Assembly: GCA_016935045.1 (NCBI GenBank)
Contig: JAFGRS010000043.1
Span: 1 to 8,992 of the forward strand
Length of the DNA: 8,992 nucleotides
Source of the DNA: Lentisphaeria bacterium
GTDB lineage: Bacteria > Verrucomicrobiota > Lentisphaeria > Oligosphaerales > JAFGRS01
Direction of reading: 5' to 3'
Positions 1-6,347 of the stretch are shown here, piece after piece (the first letter of the stretch is position 1; each line of letters begins with the position of its first letter). The notes beneath the pieces are model-generated. The model saw only the letters and a program-made list of their open reading frames with translations. It was not told the origin of the DNA and made no database searches. Made by a program: the position numbers and the translations under genes.

Positions 1-81
1 GCCGCGCCCCCTCCCCGCCCTCCGATCGGCGCTCCACCGGGACAAGCCCGGCGGCGGCGTTGGGACCTTGAAACAGCCCTG
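1..81 (-). mobile_element. MITE-like repeat, partial copy cut by window edge
   Basis: The reverse complement of this segment matches 3169-3249 at 78 of 81 positions, with the 65 bases at 17-81 identical. The match stops at 81, which corresponds to the outer terminus of the complete element at 3169-3335. This is therefore the terminal half of a second copy in opposite orientation, whose other half lies left of the window. The two copies are about 3.1 kb apart and flank the oxidoreductase and the RNA methyltransferase genes. Confidence 0.85.
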
Positions 82-178
82 CGCCAACGGCGGTTTCACG
101 GTCGCTTGGAGGCCGTTGCCGCGGTATAGTTCGGGGTTCCGCCGCCATCGTCCCGGAGCGCGGAGTCGGCGTACATTC

Positions 179-1564
179 ATGGACAACGACGTTCTGATCC
201 TCGGCGCGGGTCTGTCGGGACTTGCCGCCGCAATCCGGCTGGCTCACTTCGGCAGGAAGGTGGTTGTCGTCGAAAAGCACCGCTTCCCCGGGGGGTTGAA
301 CTCGTACTACCAGGGACGGCACGGCCTCATCGACGTCGGCCTGCATGCCATCACGAACTTCGCGTCCGCGGCGGACAAGGGGGCGCCCCTCAACCGTCTG
401 CTGAGGCAGCTTCGGATTCGGCGGGAAGACCTGGATCTGTGCGCGCAGACGCAATCGCGCATCGAGACCCCGGCCGGGACGCTGCGTTTCACGAATGACG
501 TGGCCGACCTGGAGAGTGAGATCGAGCGGGTTTTCCCGGGCCGGCGGGATCGGTTCCGTCGTCTCTGCGCCTGTGTGCGTTCCCGGGATGTCTTCCGCCT
601 GGATGGGCCCCGGGAGTCCACGCGCCGGGTCCTGCATGAGTTGATCCCGGATCCGGCTCTGCAGGATGCCCTGCTGCTGCCGCTGATGTACTACGGCAAT
701 GCCGAAGAGGAGGACATGGATTTCAACCTCTTCTGCATCCTCTTTCGGAGCATTCTTCTGGAGGGTTTCTGGCGTCCGCGCGGCGGGATCAAGACCATCC
801 TGGACCTGTTGCTGCGTCGCTACGAGGAGTGCGGCGGGAGCATTGTGTTCGCCAACGGGGTCAGGGCCTTGCATCACGATGGGCGTCGTGTGGTGGAAGC
901 CGAACTGTCCCACGGTCCTTGCCTGCGGCCGGCGGCGGTTCTCTCCTGTGCCGGTCTGATCGAGACCCTTCGCCTCTGTCAGCCCGCGATTCCCGAGGCG
1001 GAGCGACTGGTTCCCGGGAACCTGGCCTACGTCGAGACCCTGTTCCACCTGGACCGGCCGGCACGGGAACTGGGGTTCGATGCCTGCACCCTGTTCTACA
1101 GCCGCGGCGAGCGCTTCCGCTACCGCCGCCCGGAACAGGCCGTCGACGACAGCAGCGGCGTGATCTGCTGCCCGGAATGCTACCTGGGCGGTGAAGAGTC
1201 GAACGCCACCAGGCAGGTCCGCATCACCCACCTGGCGGATTACGGCTTCTGGTTCGCGGCGGGGACGGAGGACTACACGGCCGCCAAGCAACACCTCACT
1301 GCCTGCCAGGTCGAGGCAATGGAACGCCGGGCCCCGGGATTCCGGGAAGCGCTGGTGGACAGCGACGTGTTCACGCCCAGGACCATCTGCCGCTACTCCG
1401 GGCGCCTGAACGGGAGCATCTATGGCACCCCCACGAAGAGCCGGGACGGGTCGACGCCGCTGGAGAACCTCTTTGTCTGCGGCACGGACCAGGGGTTTCT
1501 CGGGATCGTGGGGGCGATGCTCAGCGGCGTTTCCATCGCCAACGCGCGCCTGCTGACGCCCTGA
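179..1564 (+). CDS. FAD-dependent oxidoreductase, phytoene desaturase/carotenoid isomerase-like
   Basis: A 461-residue flavoprotein of the CrtI/CrtISO/phytoene dehydrogenase-related superfamily. The N-terminus has a Rossmann dinucleotide-binding motif (VLILGAGLSGLAAA, residues 5-18), an acidic residue ending the second strand (VVVVEK, Glu32) and the PGG turn (37-39) usual in this group. The C-terminus has the second FAD-contact motif, LFVCGTDQGFLGIVGAMLSG (431-450). The middle part is the less conserved substrate region. The start at 179 is chosen because the Rossmann strand begins four residues later; an in-frame start at 68 would add 37 arginine-rich residues and run into the repeat at 1-81. 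A GGAG sits 13 bases upstream and a TATAGT at 125-130 could be a -10 box, but no good -35 is seen. The substrate is unknown: carotenoids, retinoids or other polyenes are all possible, and no other carotenoid gene is nearby. The family is secure, the reaction is not. Confidence 0.85.
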   Translation: MDNDVLILGAGLSGLAAAIRLAHFGRKVVVVEKHRFPGGLNSYYQGRHGLIDVGLHAITNFASAADKGAPLNRLLRQLRIRREDLDLCAQTQSRIETPAGTLRFTNDVADLESEIERVFPGRRDRFRRLCACVRSRDVFRLDGPRESTRRVLHELIPDPALQDALLLPLMYYGNAEEEDMDFNLFCILFRSILLEGFWRPRGGIKTILDLLLRRYEECGGSIVFANGVRALHHDGRRVVEAELSHGPCLRPAAVLSCAGLIETLRLCQPAIPEAERLVPGNLAYVETLFHLDRPARELGFDACTLFYSRGERFRYRRPEQAVDDSSGVICCPECYLGGEESNATRQVRITHLADYGFWFAAGTEDYTAAKQHLTACQVEAMERRAPGFREALVDSDVFTPRTICRYSGRLNGSIYGTPTKSRDGSTPLENLFVCGTDQGFLGIVGAMLSGVSIANARLLTP

Positions 1565-1589
1565 TCGCCCTCCTGTTGTCCTGCTCGGT

Positions 1590-1769
1590 TCATGAACCGC
1601 GAAAGACGCGCAAGGACACGAAATCAGGAATTCTCCGGCCAGTGGGTCGCCGTGGTCTACCGTGCCGGCGCCCGGAGGCACCCGACACACGAGTGCAGCG
1701 CGAGGATTGGGGATGCAACCGGTTCGGCAAGAGAGCATTCGTGTGCTTCGCGTGCTTCGTGGTGAGTGA
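1590..1769. repeat. Segment bounded by about 28-bp inverted repeats (CGCGAA-type)
   Basis: The left arm at 1596-1624 and the reverse complement of the right arm at 1737-1763 share the pattern ACC-R-CGAA, ACGCG, AAG, ACACGAA. About 23 positions match, with two single-base indels. Weaker similarity extends outward to 1590 and 1769. Short CGCGAAG/CACGAAG-type terminal repeats of this kind recur between genes in several environmental bacterial genomes (recollection, not searched). The interior codes for nothing recognisable. It is probably a non-autonomous miniature element, although no target-site duplication is visible. Confidence 0.55.
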
Positions 1770-1781
1770 TCCGGGTTCAGG

Positions 1782-2070
1782 GCAATGCGGTTCACTTTGT
1801 GGAGCCCGGAATCGCCGCACGGAGTGCGCCTCCCACATTCTCCAGGCCTCACCATGTTGATCACAGGGCGCGTGCAAGTGGAACGCCCGGAGGAGATGCA
1901 CTGGAGCCCGCCGCCTGCCTGTGCGTCGCACGCAGACAGGTCCTCGGCGGTATGCCGAACCAATGCCGTACGGCGGAGGACCGCCGGCTCCGGCGGGAAC
2001 GCTGCAGGAATGGGCGTTCCCCTTGCGCATGCCAATGACCCCAGTCAGAGTCCAAAGTGAACTGGATTGC
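1782..2070. repeat. Second inverted-repeat bounded segment (AAAGTGAAC-type)
   Basis: The reverse complement of 1782-1798 (AAAGTGAACCGCATTGC) matches 2054-2070 (AAAGTGAACTGGATTGC) at 15 of 17 positions. The enclosed 289 bases contain several fold-backs: a hairpin around 1915-1940 (CCTGCCTGTGCGT pairing with ACGCAGACAGG), an imperfect dyad at 1940-1981, and CCGCCGG/CCGGCGG separated by two bases at 1981-1996. There is no coding signal. It may be a miniature element or a structured spacer; the boundaries are tentative. Confidence 0.45.
1945..1966 (+). repeat. Dispersed short repeat, copy 1
   Basis: This 22-base segment containing GGCGGTATGCCGA matches 7190-7211 at 20 of 22 positions in the same orientation. 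Both copies lie in gene-free, hairpin-rich gaps, which suggests a genome-wide intergenic repeat family. Confidence 0.5.
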
Positions 2071-2176
2071 GGTTGAGGATCCGGCTGTGGCCTGAGGCGG
2101 CTTTGGACTGGACTGCCCGCGCCTGCCGGTGCGGACGCCTGTCTGTGCCGCGGATGCGACGCTCGGCTCGCGGGGC

Positions 2177-3058
2177 CTACTCCGTCTCGTGGGGGTCCTC
2201 TGCCGGAGGTCGGCCCGACGCGTCTGCCGGGGGCGGTCCCGGATCTCTGACAATGCCGGCCCGCAGCCGCTGCCGCATTGCCTCGAAGAGGAGCAGGGCG
2301 GTGGCGGTGGCCACGTTGAGCGAGTCGGCAACGCCCAGCATGGGGATGCGCAGAGGCAGATCGCAGGCGTCGAGCCAGGTGGGGCTGAGGCCGATCTGCT
2401 CGGCTCCGACGACGATGGCCATGGGCGGCGTCAGATCCGCCTCCGTGTAGCGTTCGCCGCTGTGGGGCGTCGCGGCCGCGATGCGGACGTTCCGCGCCCG
2501 CAGCCAGGCGATGGCCGCGGGGCTGGTTGCCTCCGCGATGGGCACCGTGAAGAGGGTCCCCGTGCTGGCCCGGACCACGTTCGGATTGAACAGATCCGTG
2601 CAGGCGTCGCAGAGGATCAGGCCGCTGACCCCTGCGGCATCGGCGCTGCGCAGCATGGTCCCCAGGTTGCCCGGCTTCTCGATGGCCTCCGCAACCAGGT
2701 AGAGGGGGGCCGCTGCCGCTCCCGTTTCCAGATCGGCCAGCGTCCGGTGCACCTGGGGCCCGATTCCCAACAGACCCTCGGGCCGGTCCCGGTACGCCAT
2801 CCTGCGGAACACGTCCTCCGTGGTCTCGACGATCCTGGCCCCACGGCGCTCGAAGCCGGCAATGAGTTCCGCCTCGTGACTGCCCTGGAACAGCGCCGGG
2901 CAGAGAAAGACCTCGTGCACGGGATACCCCGCATGCAGGGCTCGCAGAAGCCCCCGGTAGCCTTCGATCAGGACATGCTGCTCGCGGTCCCTTCCCCGTC
3001 GGTCCCGCAACCGGACCACGGCTTTGACACGGGGGTTCTGCAGGCTGGCGATACGCAT
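2177..3058 (-). CDS. SpoU/TrmH-family RNA 2'-O-ribose methyltransferase
   Basis: A 293-residue SPOUT-class methyltransferase that transfers a methyl group from S-adenosylmethionine to a ribose 2'-OH of rRNA or tRNA. Residues about 26-105 form the SpoU substrate-binding domain (QHVLIEGYRGLLRALHAG). The knotted catalytic domain shows all three SpoU motifs: motif 1 EKPGNLGTMLRSADAAG (127-143, with Asn131 and Arg137), motif 2 VVGAEQIGLS (216-225, Glu220), and motif 3 IPMLGVADSLNVATA (238-252, Ser246 and Asn248). Residues after about 267 are a Pro/Glu-rich tail of likely no fold. The start at 3058 is chosen because MRIASLQNPRVK is a typical family N-terminus; an in-frame start at 3154 would add 32 unconserved residues. 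No strong ribosome-binding site is seen. The target nucleotide cannot be told from sequence: RlmB-like 23S rRNA modification, TsnR-like methylation and TrmH-like tRNA modification are all possible. Confidence 0.9.
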   Translation of the reverse strand: MRIASLQNPRVKAVVRLRDRRGRDREQHVLIEGYRGLLRALHAGYPVHEVFLCPALFQGSHEAELIAGFERRGARIVETTEDVFRRMAYRDRPEGLLGIGPQVHRTLADLETGAAAAPLYLVAEAIEKPGNLGTMLRSADAAGVSGLILCDACTDLFNPNVVRASTGTLFTVPIAEATSPAAIAWLRARNVRIAAATPHSGERYTEADLTPPMAIVVGAEQIGLSPTWLDACDLPLRIPMLGVADSLNVATATALLLFEAMRQRLRAGIVRDPGPPPADASGRPPAEDPHETE

Positions 3059-3159
3059 GGTGTGAGGTCTCGTTCCTATGCCCGGGCGACGGGTCGGGAA
3101 TGGCTCAGCGGGGGTTTCGCCCTCCAGTAAGCCCGCACGGTCCCCGGGCGGCATGTCCC

Positions 3160-3168
3160 AGTCCTGTC
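3160..3168. repeat. Target-site duplication, left copy
   Basis: AGTCCTGTC here is repeated exactly at 3336-3344, immediately outside both ends of the inverted-repeat element. A perfect 9-bp direct repeat abutting both termini is the expected footprint of a transposition event. Confidence 0.75.
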
Positions 3169-3335
3169 CAGGGCTGTTTCAAGGTCCCAACGCCGCCGCC
3201 GGGCTTGTCCCGGTGGAGCGCCGATCGGAGGGCAGGGAAGGGCCGCGGCGACGCCCCCTCACCCCGGATCGGCGCTTCACTGCCGCAAGGACAGTGGCGG
3301 CGGGAAGCGATTCGCCGGATCCTGGAACAGCCCCG
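3169..3335 (+). mobile_element. MITE-like non-autonomous element, 167 bp
   Basis: The ends form imperfect 19-bp terminal inverted repeats: CAGGGCTGTTTCAAGGTCC on the left and, read as reverse complement, CGGGGCTGTTCCAGGATCC on the right (15 of 19 match). Further internal complementarity includes the perfect 10-base pair AGCGCCGATC (3217-3226) with GATCGGCGCT (3267-3276). The single strand could thus fold into a long branched hairpin. The element carries no gene and is flanked by exact 9-bp direct repeats. A second copy in opposite orientation occupies 1-81. The ends loosely recall insertion sequences that make 8-10 bp duplications, but no parent family is assigned. It would need a transposase supplied in trans. 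Confidence 0.8.
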
Positions 3336-3344
3336 AGTCCTGTC
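3336..3344. repeat. Target-site duplication, right copy
   Basis: This is an exact copy of AGTCCTGTC at 3160-3168. It ends 9 bases before the -35 box of the purA promoter. Confidence 0.75.
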
Positions 3345-3353
3345 CGCCTGCCG

Positions 3354-3381
3354 TTGACATGCCTGGCAGACCGTGTATTGT
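3354..3381 (+). promoter_or_regulatory. Sigma70-type promoter of the purA operon
   Basis: A consensus -35 box TTGACA (3354-3359) is followed after 16 bases by a good -10 box TATTGT (3376-3381). Transcription would start near 3388, giving a leader of about 100 bases before purA. The -35 box lies just outside the duplicated target of the MITE-like element, so insertion left the promoter core intact but may have replaced upstream control sites. Confidence 0.7.
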
Positions 3382-3412
3382 AGGGTGGCAACAGGACCAT
3401 CGCAAGCTGTTG

Positions 3413-3434
3413 CACCCGATCGTACGGTCGGGTG
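3413..3434 (+). promoter_or_regulatory. 22-bp near-perfect dyad in the purA leader (operator or attenuator)
   Basis: The outer arms CACCCGA and TCGGGTG are perfectly complementary. The centre CGTACG is palindromic, and the one remaining pair is a T/G, which in RNA is an allowed wobble. The transcript could form a hairpin of about nine base pairs with a four-base loop, followed by the T-rich run TGTTTGTTT at 3435-3443. It lies about 25 bases after the predicted transcription start and about 55 bases before the purA start codon. It could be an operator for a dimeric repressor or a weak intrinsic attenuator; the sequence alone does not decide. Confidence 0.5.
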
Positions 3435-3476
3435 TGTTTGTTTCGGCTGGAGGGGCCTGTTGCAGAGGCAATCAGC

Positions 3477-3481
3477 AGGAG
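3477..3481 (+). promoter_or_regulatory. Ribosome-binding site deciding the purA start
   Basis: AGGAG ends 8 bases before ATG at 3490. This supports 3490 as the start rather than the in-frame upstream ATG at 3373, which lies within the promoter. Confidence 0.75.
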
Positions 3482-3489
3482 CAGGATTC

Positions 3490-4767
3490 ATGCCCACCAC
3501 GGTTCTTGTCGGTTTGCAGTGGGGAGACGAAGGCAAGGGGAAAATCATCGATTTTCTCACCGAACGTTCGGACCTGGTGGTTCGCTTCCAGGGCGGGAAC
3601 AACGCCGGACACACGGTCGAGATCGGCAAGGAACAGTTCATTCTGCATCTCATTCCCAGCGGCATTCTGCGCCAGGGCACGCTCAACGTGATCGCCAATG
3701 GGGTCGTGGTCAACCCGCTTGCCCTGTGCCACGAGATCGACGAGTTGCAGCGTCGCGGCGTGGATGTCCTCCAACGCCTCCGCCTGAGTTCACGTTGCCA
3801 TCTCCTGTTCACCTACCACGGCATGATGGACAGCTTCCGCGAAGCTCAGTTGGGGGAGGGCAAGATCGGCACCACCAAGCGCGGCATCGGCCCCGCCTAC
3901 GCCGACAAGGCCAGCCGCGTCGGCATCCGTGCCTGCGTCCTGCGCGACGTGGCCCGTTTCGAAACCCTCTTCCGCGCCCGGGCCGAGTTCTACAACCACC
4001 TCTTCACCAATGCGGAAGTCGGGACCCTCGAGGTGGAGAACGAGTGGGAGAAGCTGCGCCAGGCAGCGTCTGTCCTGGCTCCGTTGGTGGAAGATACCGC
4101 GCTGCTGGTCAACCGCGCTGCCGCCGCCGGGAAGTCCATCCTCATGGAAGGCGCCCAGGGCACCTGGCTCGATGTGGACTTCGGAACCTATCCTTTCGTG
4201 ACCAGCAGCAATACCATTGCCGGGGCAGCCTGCACGGGTACCGGGTTGGCGCCGCATCGGATCGACCGTGTGACGGGGGTGGTCAAGGCGTACACGACGC
4301 GGGTCGGGTCGGGGCCCTTTCCCACGGAGCTGTCCGACGCGACCGGGGACGCCTTGCGCCGGCGCGGCAGCGAGTACGGGGCCACGACGGGACGGCCGCG
4401 GCGGTGCGGTTGGTTTGACGCCGTGGCCACACGGTATGCTGCCATGCTCAATGGCGCGGACGGGGCGGCGTTGACCAAGCTGGACGTGCTGGACGGGTTC
4501 GAGAGTGTGCGCATCTGTACGGCGTACGAACTGGATGGCAGGGTGGTGACGGACATGCCTACGGACGGCGAGGAGATTGCCCGCGTGCGGCCCCGCTACG
4601 AAGAGATGCCCGGCTGGCTCGCGGATACGACCAGTGCAACCACCTACGAGGACCTCCCCGAGGCGGCCCGCGCCTACATCCGTCGGTTGATGGAACTAAC
4701 CGGCATGCGCCTGGAAATCGTTTCGGTGGGTCCGCGGCGGGACCAGACCTTCTCCGTGGGCGATTGA
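3490..4767 (+). CDS. purA: Adenylosuccinate synthetase
   Basis: A 425-residue cytoplasmic enzyme that joins IMP and aspartate at the cost of GTP to give adenylosuccinate, the first committed step to AMP. The length is the usual one for bacteria. The GTP-binding glycine-rich loop WGDEGKGK is at 11-18 with catalytic Asp13; NNAGHTV at 37-43 supplies catalytic His41. GTTKRGIGPAYADKASR (127-143) is the IMP-binding segment. EGAQGTWLDVDFGTYPFVTS, the arginine-bearing TTRVGSGPFPTEL loop, SEYGATTGRPRRCGW, TKLD and the C-terminal GPRRDQTF are all present in family order. It is the first gene after a strong promoter and has a good ribosome-binding site. uppS begins 7 bases after its stop codon, so the two are probably co-transcribed. 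Coupling purA to lipid-carrier genes is less common than a purine-gene setting, but no feature of the protein is abnormal. Confidence 0.98.
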   Translation: MPTTVLVGLQWGDEGKGKIIDFLTERSDLVVRFQGGNNAGHTVEIGKEQFILHLIPSGILRQGTLNVIANGVVVNPLALCHEIDELQRRGVDVLQRLRLSSRCHLLFTYHGMMDSFREAQLGEGKIGTTKRGIGPAYADKASRVGIRACVLRDVARFETLFRARAEFYNHLFTNAEVGTLEVENEWEKLRQAASVLAPLVEDTALLVNRAAAAGKSILMEGAQGTWLDVDFGTYPFVTSSNTIAGAACTGTGLAPHRIDRVTGVVKAYTTRVGSGPFPTELSDATGDALRRRGSEYGATTGRPRRCGWFDAVATRYAAMLNGADGAALTKLDVLDGFESVRICTAYELDGRVVTDMPTDGEEIARVRPRYEEMPGWLADTTSATTYEDLPEAARAYIRRLMELTGMRLEIVSVGPRRDQTFSVGD

Positions 4768-4774
4768 ACACGCG

Positions 4775-5497
4775 ATGAGCGCTGAGAATCTCAGAATCCC
4801 ACGGCATGTGGCCATCATCATGGACGGCAACGGCCGTTGGGCGCGGGAGCGGGGGCTGCCCCGGAGCGAGGGGCATCGCGCCGGCGCCGAGAGTGTGCGC
4901 CGCGTGGTGGAGGCCTGCAACGAGTTCGGGGTGCACTATCTGACCCTCTATGCCTTCAGCACCGAGAACTGGCAGCGCCCCAAGTCCGAAGTGCAGACCC
5001 TCATGCGCCTGCTGCGTCAATTCCTCGAGGACCGCAGCAGCGACCTCCAGCGCCATTGCATCCGGCTCGACGTCATCGGCGAAATGAATCGCCTCCCCGC
5101 AGCCGTGCAGCGCCGCCTGCGGAAGGTCATGGACGAGACCTCGGCGAACACGAACGGCGTGCTCACGCTGGCCCTGAGCTATGGCTCCCGCGCCGAGCTG
5201 GTGCGGGCGGCCCGGGCCTTGGCCGCCAAGGTCTCCGCCGGCGATCTGAAGGTGGGGGACATCGACGAGAGGCGTTTCGCCGCCGAGCTGTACACGGCCG
5301 GGCTTCCCGATCCCGACCTCGTCATCCGGACGGCCGGAGAGCAACGCCTCAGCAACTTCCTGCTCTGGCAGGCTTCCTACGCCGAGTTCTGGGTGACTTC
5401 GGCGTGCTGGCCGGACTTCGGCCGGGAGCATTTTCTGGATGCCCTGCGTGACTTCAGCAGGCGACAACGGCGATTCGGGGGGGTGGCCGATGCTTAG
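4775..5497 (+). CDS. uppS: Isoprenyl transferase (undecaprenyl diphosphate synthase)
   Basis: A 240-residue cis-prenyltransferase that condenses isopentenyl diphosphate onto farnesyl diphosphate, making the C55 lipid carrier for peptidoglycan and surface polysaccharides at the cytoplasmic membrane face. The signature HVAIIMDGNGRWA (11-23) holds catalytic Asp17. His34 follows in the GHRAG turn and LTLYAFSTENW (56-66) is intact. The C-terminal diphosphate-binding motif DLVIRTAGEQRLSNFLLWQ (181-199) and the closing CWPDF (211-215) are also present. Two small departures are seen: SYGSR (135-139) where NYGGR is usual, and RTAGE where RTSGE is usual; both look tolerable. The start is 7 bases after the purA stop without a clear Shine-Dalgarno, suggesting translation by reinitiation. 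The last 8 bases overlap cdsA, matching the widespread uppS-cdsA pairing. Confidence 0.96.
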   Translation: MSAENLRIPRHVAIIMDGNGRWARERGLPRSEGHRAGAESVRRVVEACNEFGVHYLTLYAFSTENWQRPKSEVQTLMRLLRQFLEDRSSDLQRHCIRLDVIGEMNRLPAAVQRRLRKVMDETSANTNGVLTLALSYGSRAELVRAARALAAKVSAGDLKVGDIDERRFAAELYTAGLPDPDLVIRTAGEQRLSNFLLWQASYAEFWVTSACWPDFGREHFLDALRDFSRRQRRFGGVADA

Positions 5498-6347
5498 GGA
5501 CCGGTTGCTTGCAGCCGTACCGCTGTGCCTGGCGGGGCTGATCGCCCTGACGGTTGACGGCTGGGTGGGCAAGGCCGTATTCGGGCTCCTGTGCCTGGTT
5601 CTCGCGCTGAAGGCATGCGGCGAGTTCTTCGACCTGGCCGCCCTCGCCGGCGCTAGGGGTTACGGGGCCCTGACCGCCGTCTTCGGCTGCCTGTACCTGC
5701 TGGCGGCCGCGGCGGGACCCTCGCCATCCTGGGGTGAGGGCGCGCGGGTGCTGGTCCTCGGCTCGTTCCTGTGCCTTTGCTTCCTGGCGGTCCTTCGGAC
5801 GGGTCCCGTACGGCGGCTGTCCCTGGCCCCGGTATGGCTGTCCCTGGGAGGGTTCCTGTACCTGTTCTGGTCGACCTCGTTCCTGGTGCGTCTCTACTTC
5901 CTGTTCCCGGATGGCGGCGGGCGCCTGCTGCTGCTCTACGTCGTCCTGATCACGAAGATGGCCGATACGGGAGCCTACGTCGTCGGCACCCTGACCGCGC
6001 GACGCCCCGGCGGCAACCGCAAGCTGGTTCCCTCGATCAGCCCCGGAAAGAGCTGGGAAGGGCTCGCGGGAGGAGTCGCGGCCGGCGTACTCTCGTCCGT
6101 GATCTTCGTCCTGCTGGCGGGGGACGGGTCGGGGGTCCTCGGCCTCGGCACCGGGCTGTTGATGGGACTTCTGGCCCCCTTCGTCGGCCTGCTCGGGGAC
6201 CTGGCCGAGTCGGCCCTCAAGCGGGCGGCCGGCGCCAAGGACTCGGGCCGCATGGGAGGTCTCGGGGGCTCCCTGGATGTCCTCGACAGCCTCATCCCCA
6301 TGGCGCCGTTGTTCTATGCCTTCGTTGCTCTCAGGCTCGCCCTATGA
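5490..6347 (+). CDS. cdsA: Phosphatidate cytidylyltransferase (CDP-diglyceride synthase), divergent signature
   Basis: A 285-residue integral membrane protein with about seven or eight hydrophobic segments. It should make CDP-diacylglycerol from CTP and phosphatidic acid, the branch point of phospholipid synthesis. ITKMADTGAYVVG (154-166) and SISPGKSWEGLAGG (182-195) are family hallmarks. The C-terminal signature is recognisable, with SALKRAAGAKDSG at 241-253 followed by GGLGGSLDVLDS at 256-267, but it departs from the usual KR...KD...PGHGG..DR.D pattern. The spacing is one residue shorter, His is replaced by Leu258 and Arg by Val264. Lys250, Asp251, Asp263 and Asp266 remain. The start at 5490 overlaps the uppS end by 8 bases and is preceded by a G-rich run; an in-frame start at 5439 would lie within uppS and add polar residues. 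Overlaps on both sides indicate translational coupling. The family is certain; full activity is probable. Confidence 0.93.
   Translation: MLRDRLLAAVPLCLAGLIALTVDGWVGKAVFGLLCLVLALKACGEFFDLAALAGARGYGALTAVFGCLYLLAAAAGPSPSWGEGARVLVLGSFLCLCFLAVLRTGPVRRLSLAPVWLSLGGFLYLFWSTSFLVRLYFLFPDGGGRLLLLYVVLITKMADTGAYVVGTLTARRPGGNRKLVPSISPGKSWEGLAGGVAAGVLSSVIFVLLAGDGSGVLGLGTGLLMGLLAPFVGLLGDLAESALKRAAGAKDSGRMGGLGGSLDVLDSLIPMAPLFYAFVALRLAL

Larger units (their letters stand above)
1565..2176. other. Gene-free intergenic region rich in inverted repeats
   Basis: This 612-base gap lies between the convergent oxidoreductase and methyltransferase genes. Open frames on both strands have low-complexity Arg/Pro/Ser/Gly-rich translations with no domain motif. 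The gap holds two inverted-repeat bounded segments (1590-1769 and 1782-2070), several hairpins and one copy of a dispersed repeat (1945-1966). No clear U-tract terminator is visible for either convergent gene. Positions 2071-2176 show nothing recognisable. Confidence 0.7.
3059..3489. other. Divergent intergenic region between methyltransferase and purA
   Basis: This 431-base region separates two divergently transcribed genes. It contains the complete MITE-like element with its duplicated target site (3160-3344), the purA promoter (3354-3381), the leader dyad (3413-3434) and the purA ribosome-binding site. Positions 3059-3159 should hold the methyltransferase promoter, but no convincing -35/-10 pair was found there on the minus strand. 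Confidence 0.65.

Noticed and set aside
68..178. Upstream in-frame start for the FAD oxidoreductase
   Set aside because: The added 37 residues are unlike the family and begin within the end of the mobile repeat; the Rossmann strand starts just after the ATG at 179.
1590..2030. Minus-strand open frame (146 codons) in the repeat-rich gap
   Set aside because: It runs through two inverted-repeat segments and its translation comes from repeat DNA; no start signal and no domain.
1565..2176. CRISPR array
   Set aside because: The repeats are inverted pairs of different families, not regularly spaced direct repeats, and no cas gene is present.
2129..3130. Long plus-strand open frame (333 codons)
   Set aside because: It is antisense to the RNA methyltransferase, whose three SpoU motifs are intact. 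The plus-strand translation has no domain motif and is a typical GC-rich shadow frame.
3432..4418. Long plus-strand open frame over purA
   Set aside because: Out-of-frame shadow of purA; Arg/Pro/Gly-rich translation with no recognisable motif.
5771..6343. N-terminal extension of the rhomboid frame into cdsA
   Set aside because: The extension is Arg/Pro-rich shadow sequence fully inside cdsA; the rhomboid membrane core begins right after the ATG at 6344.
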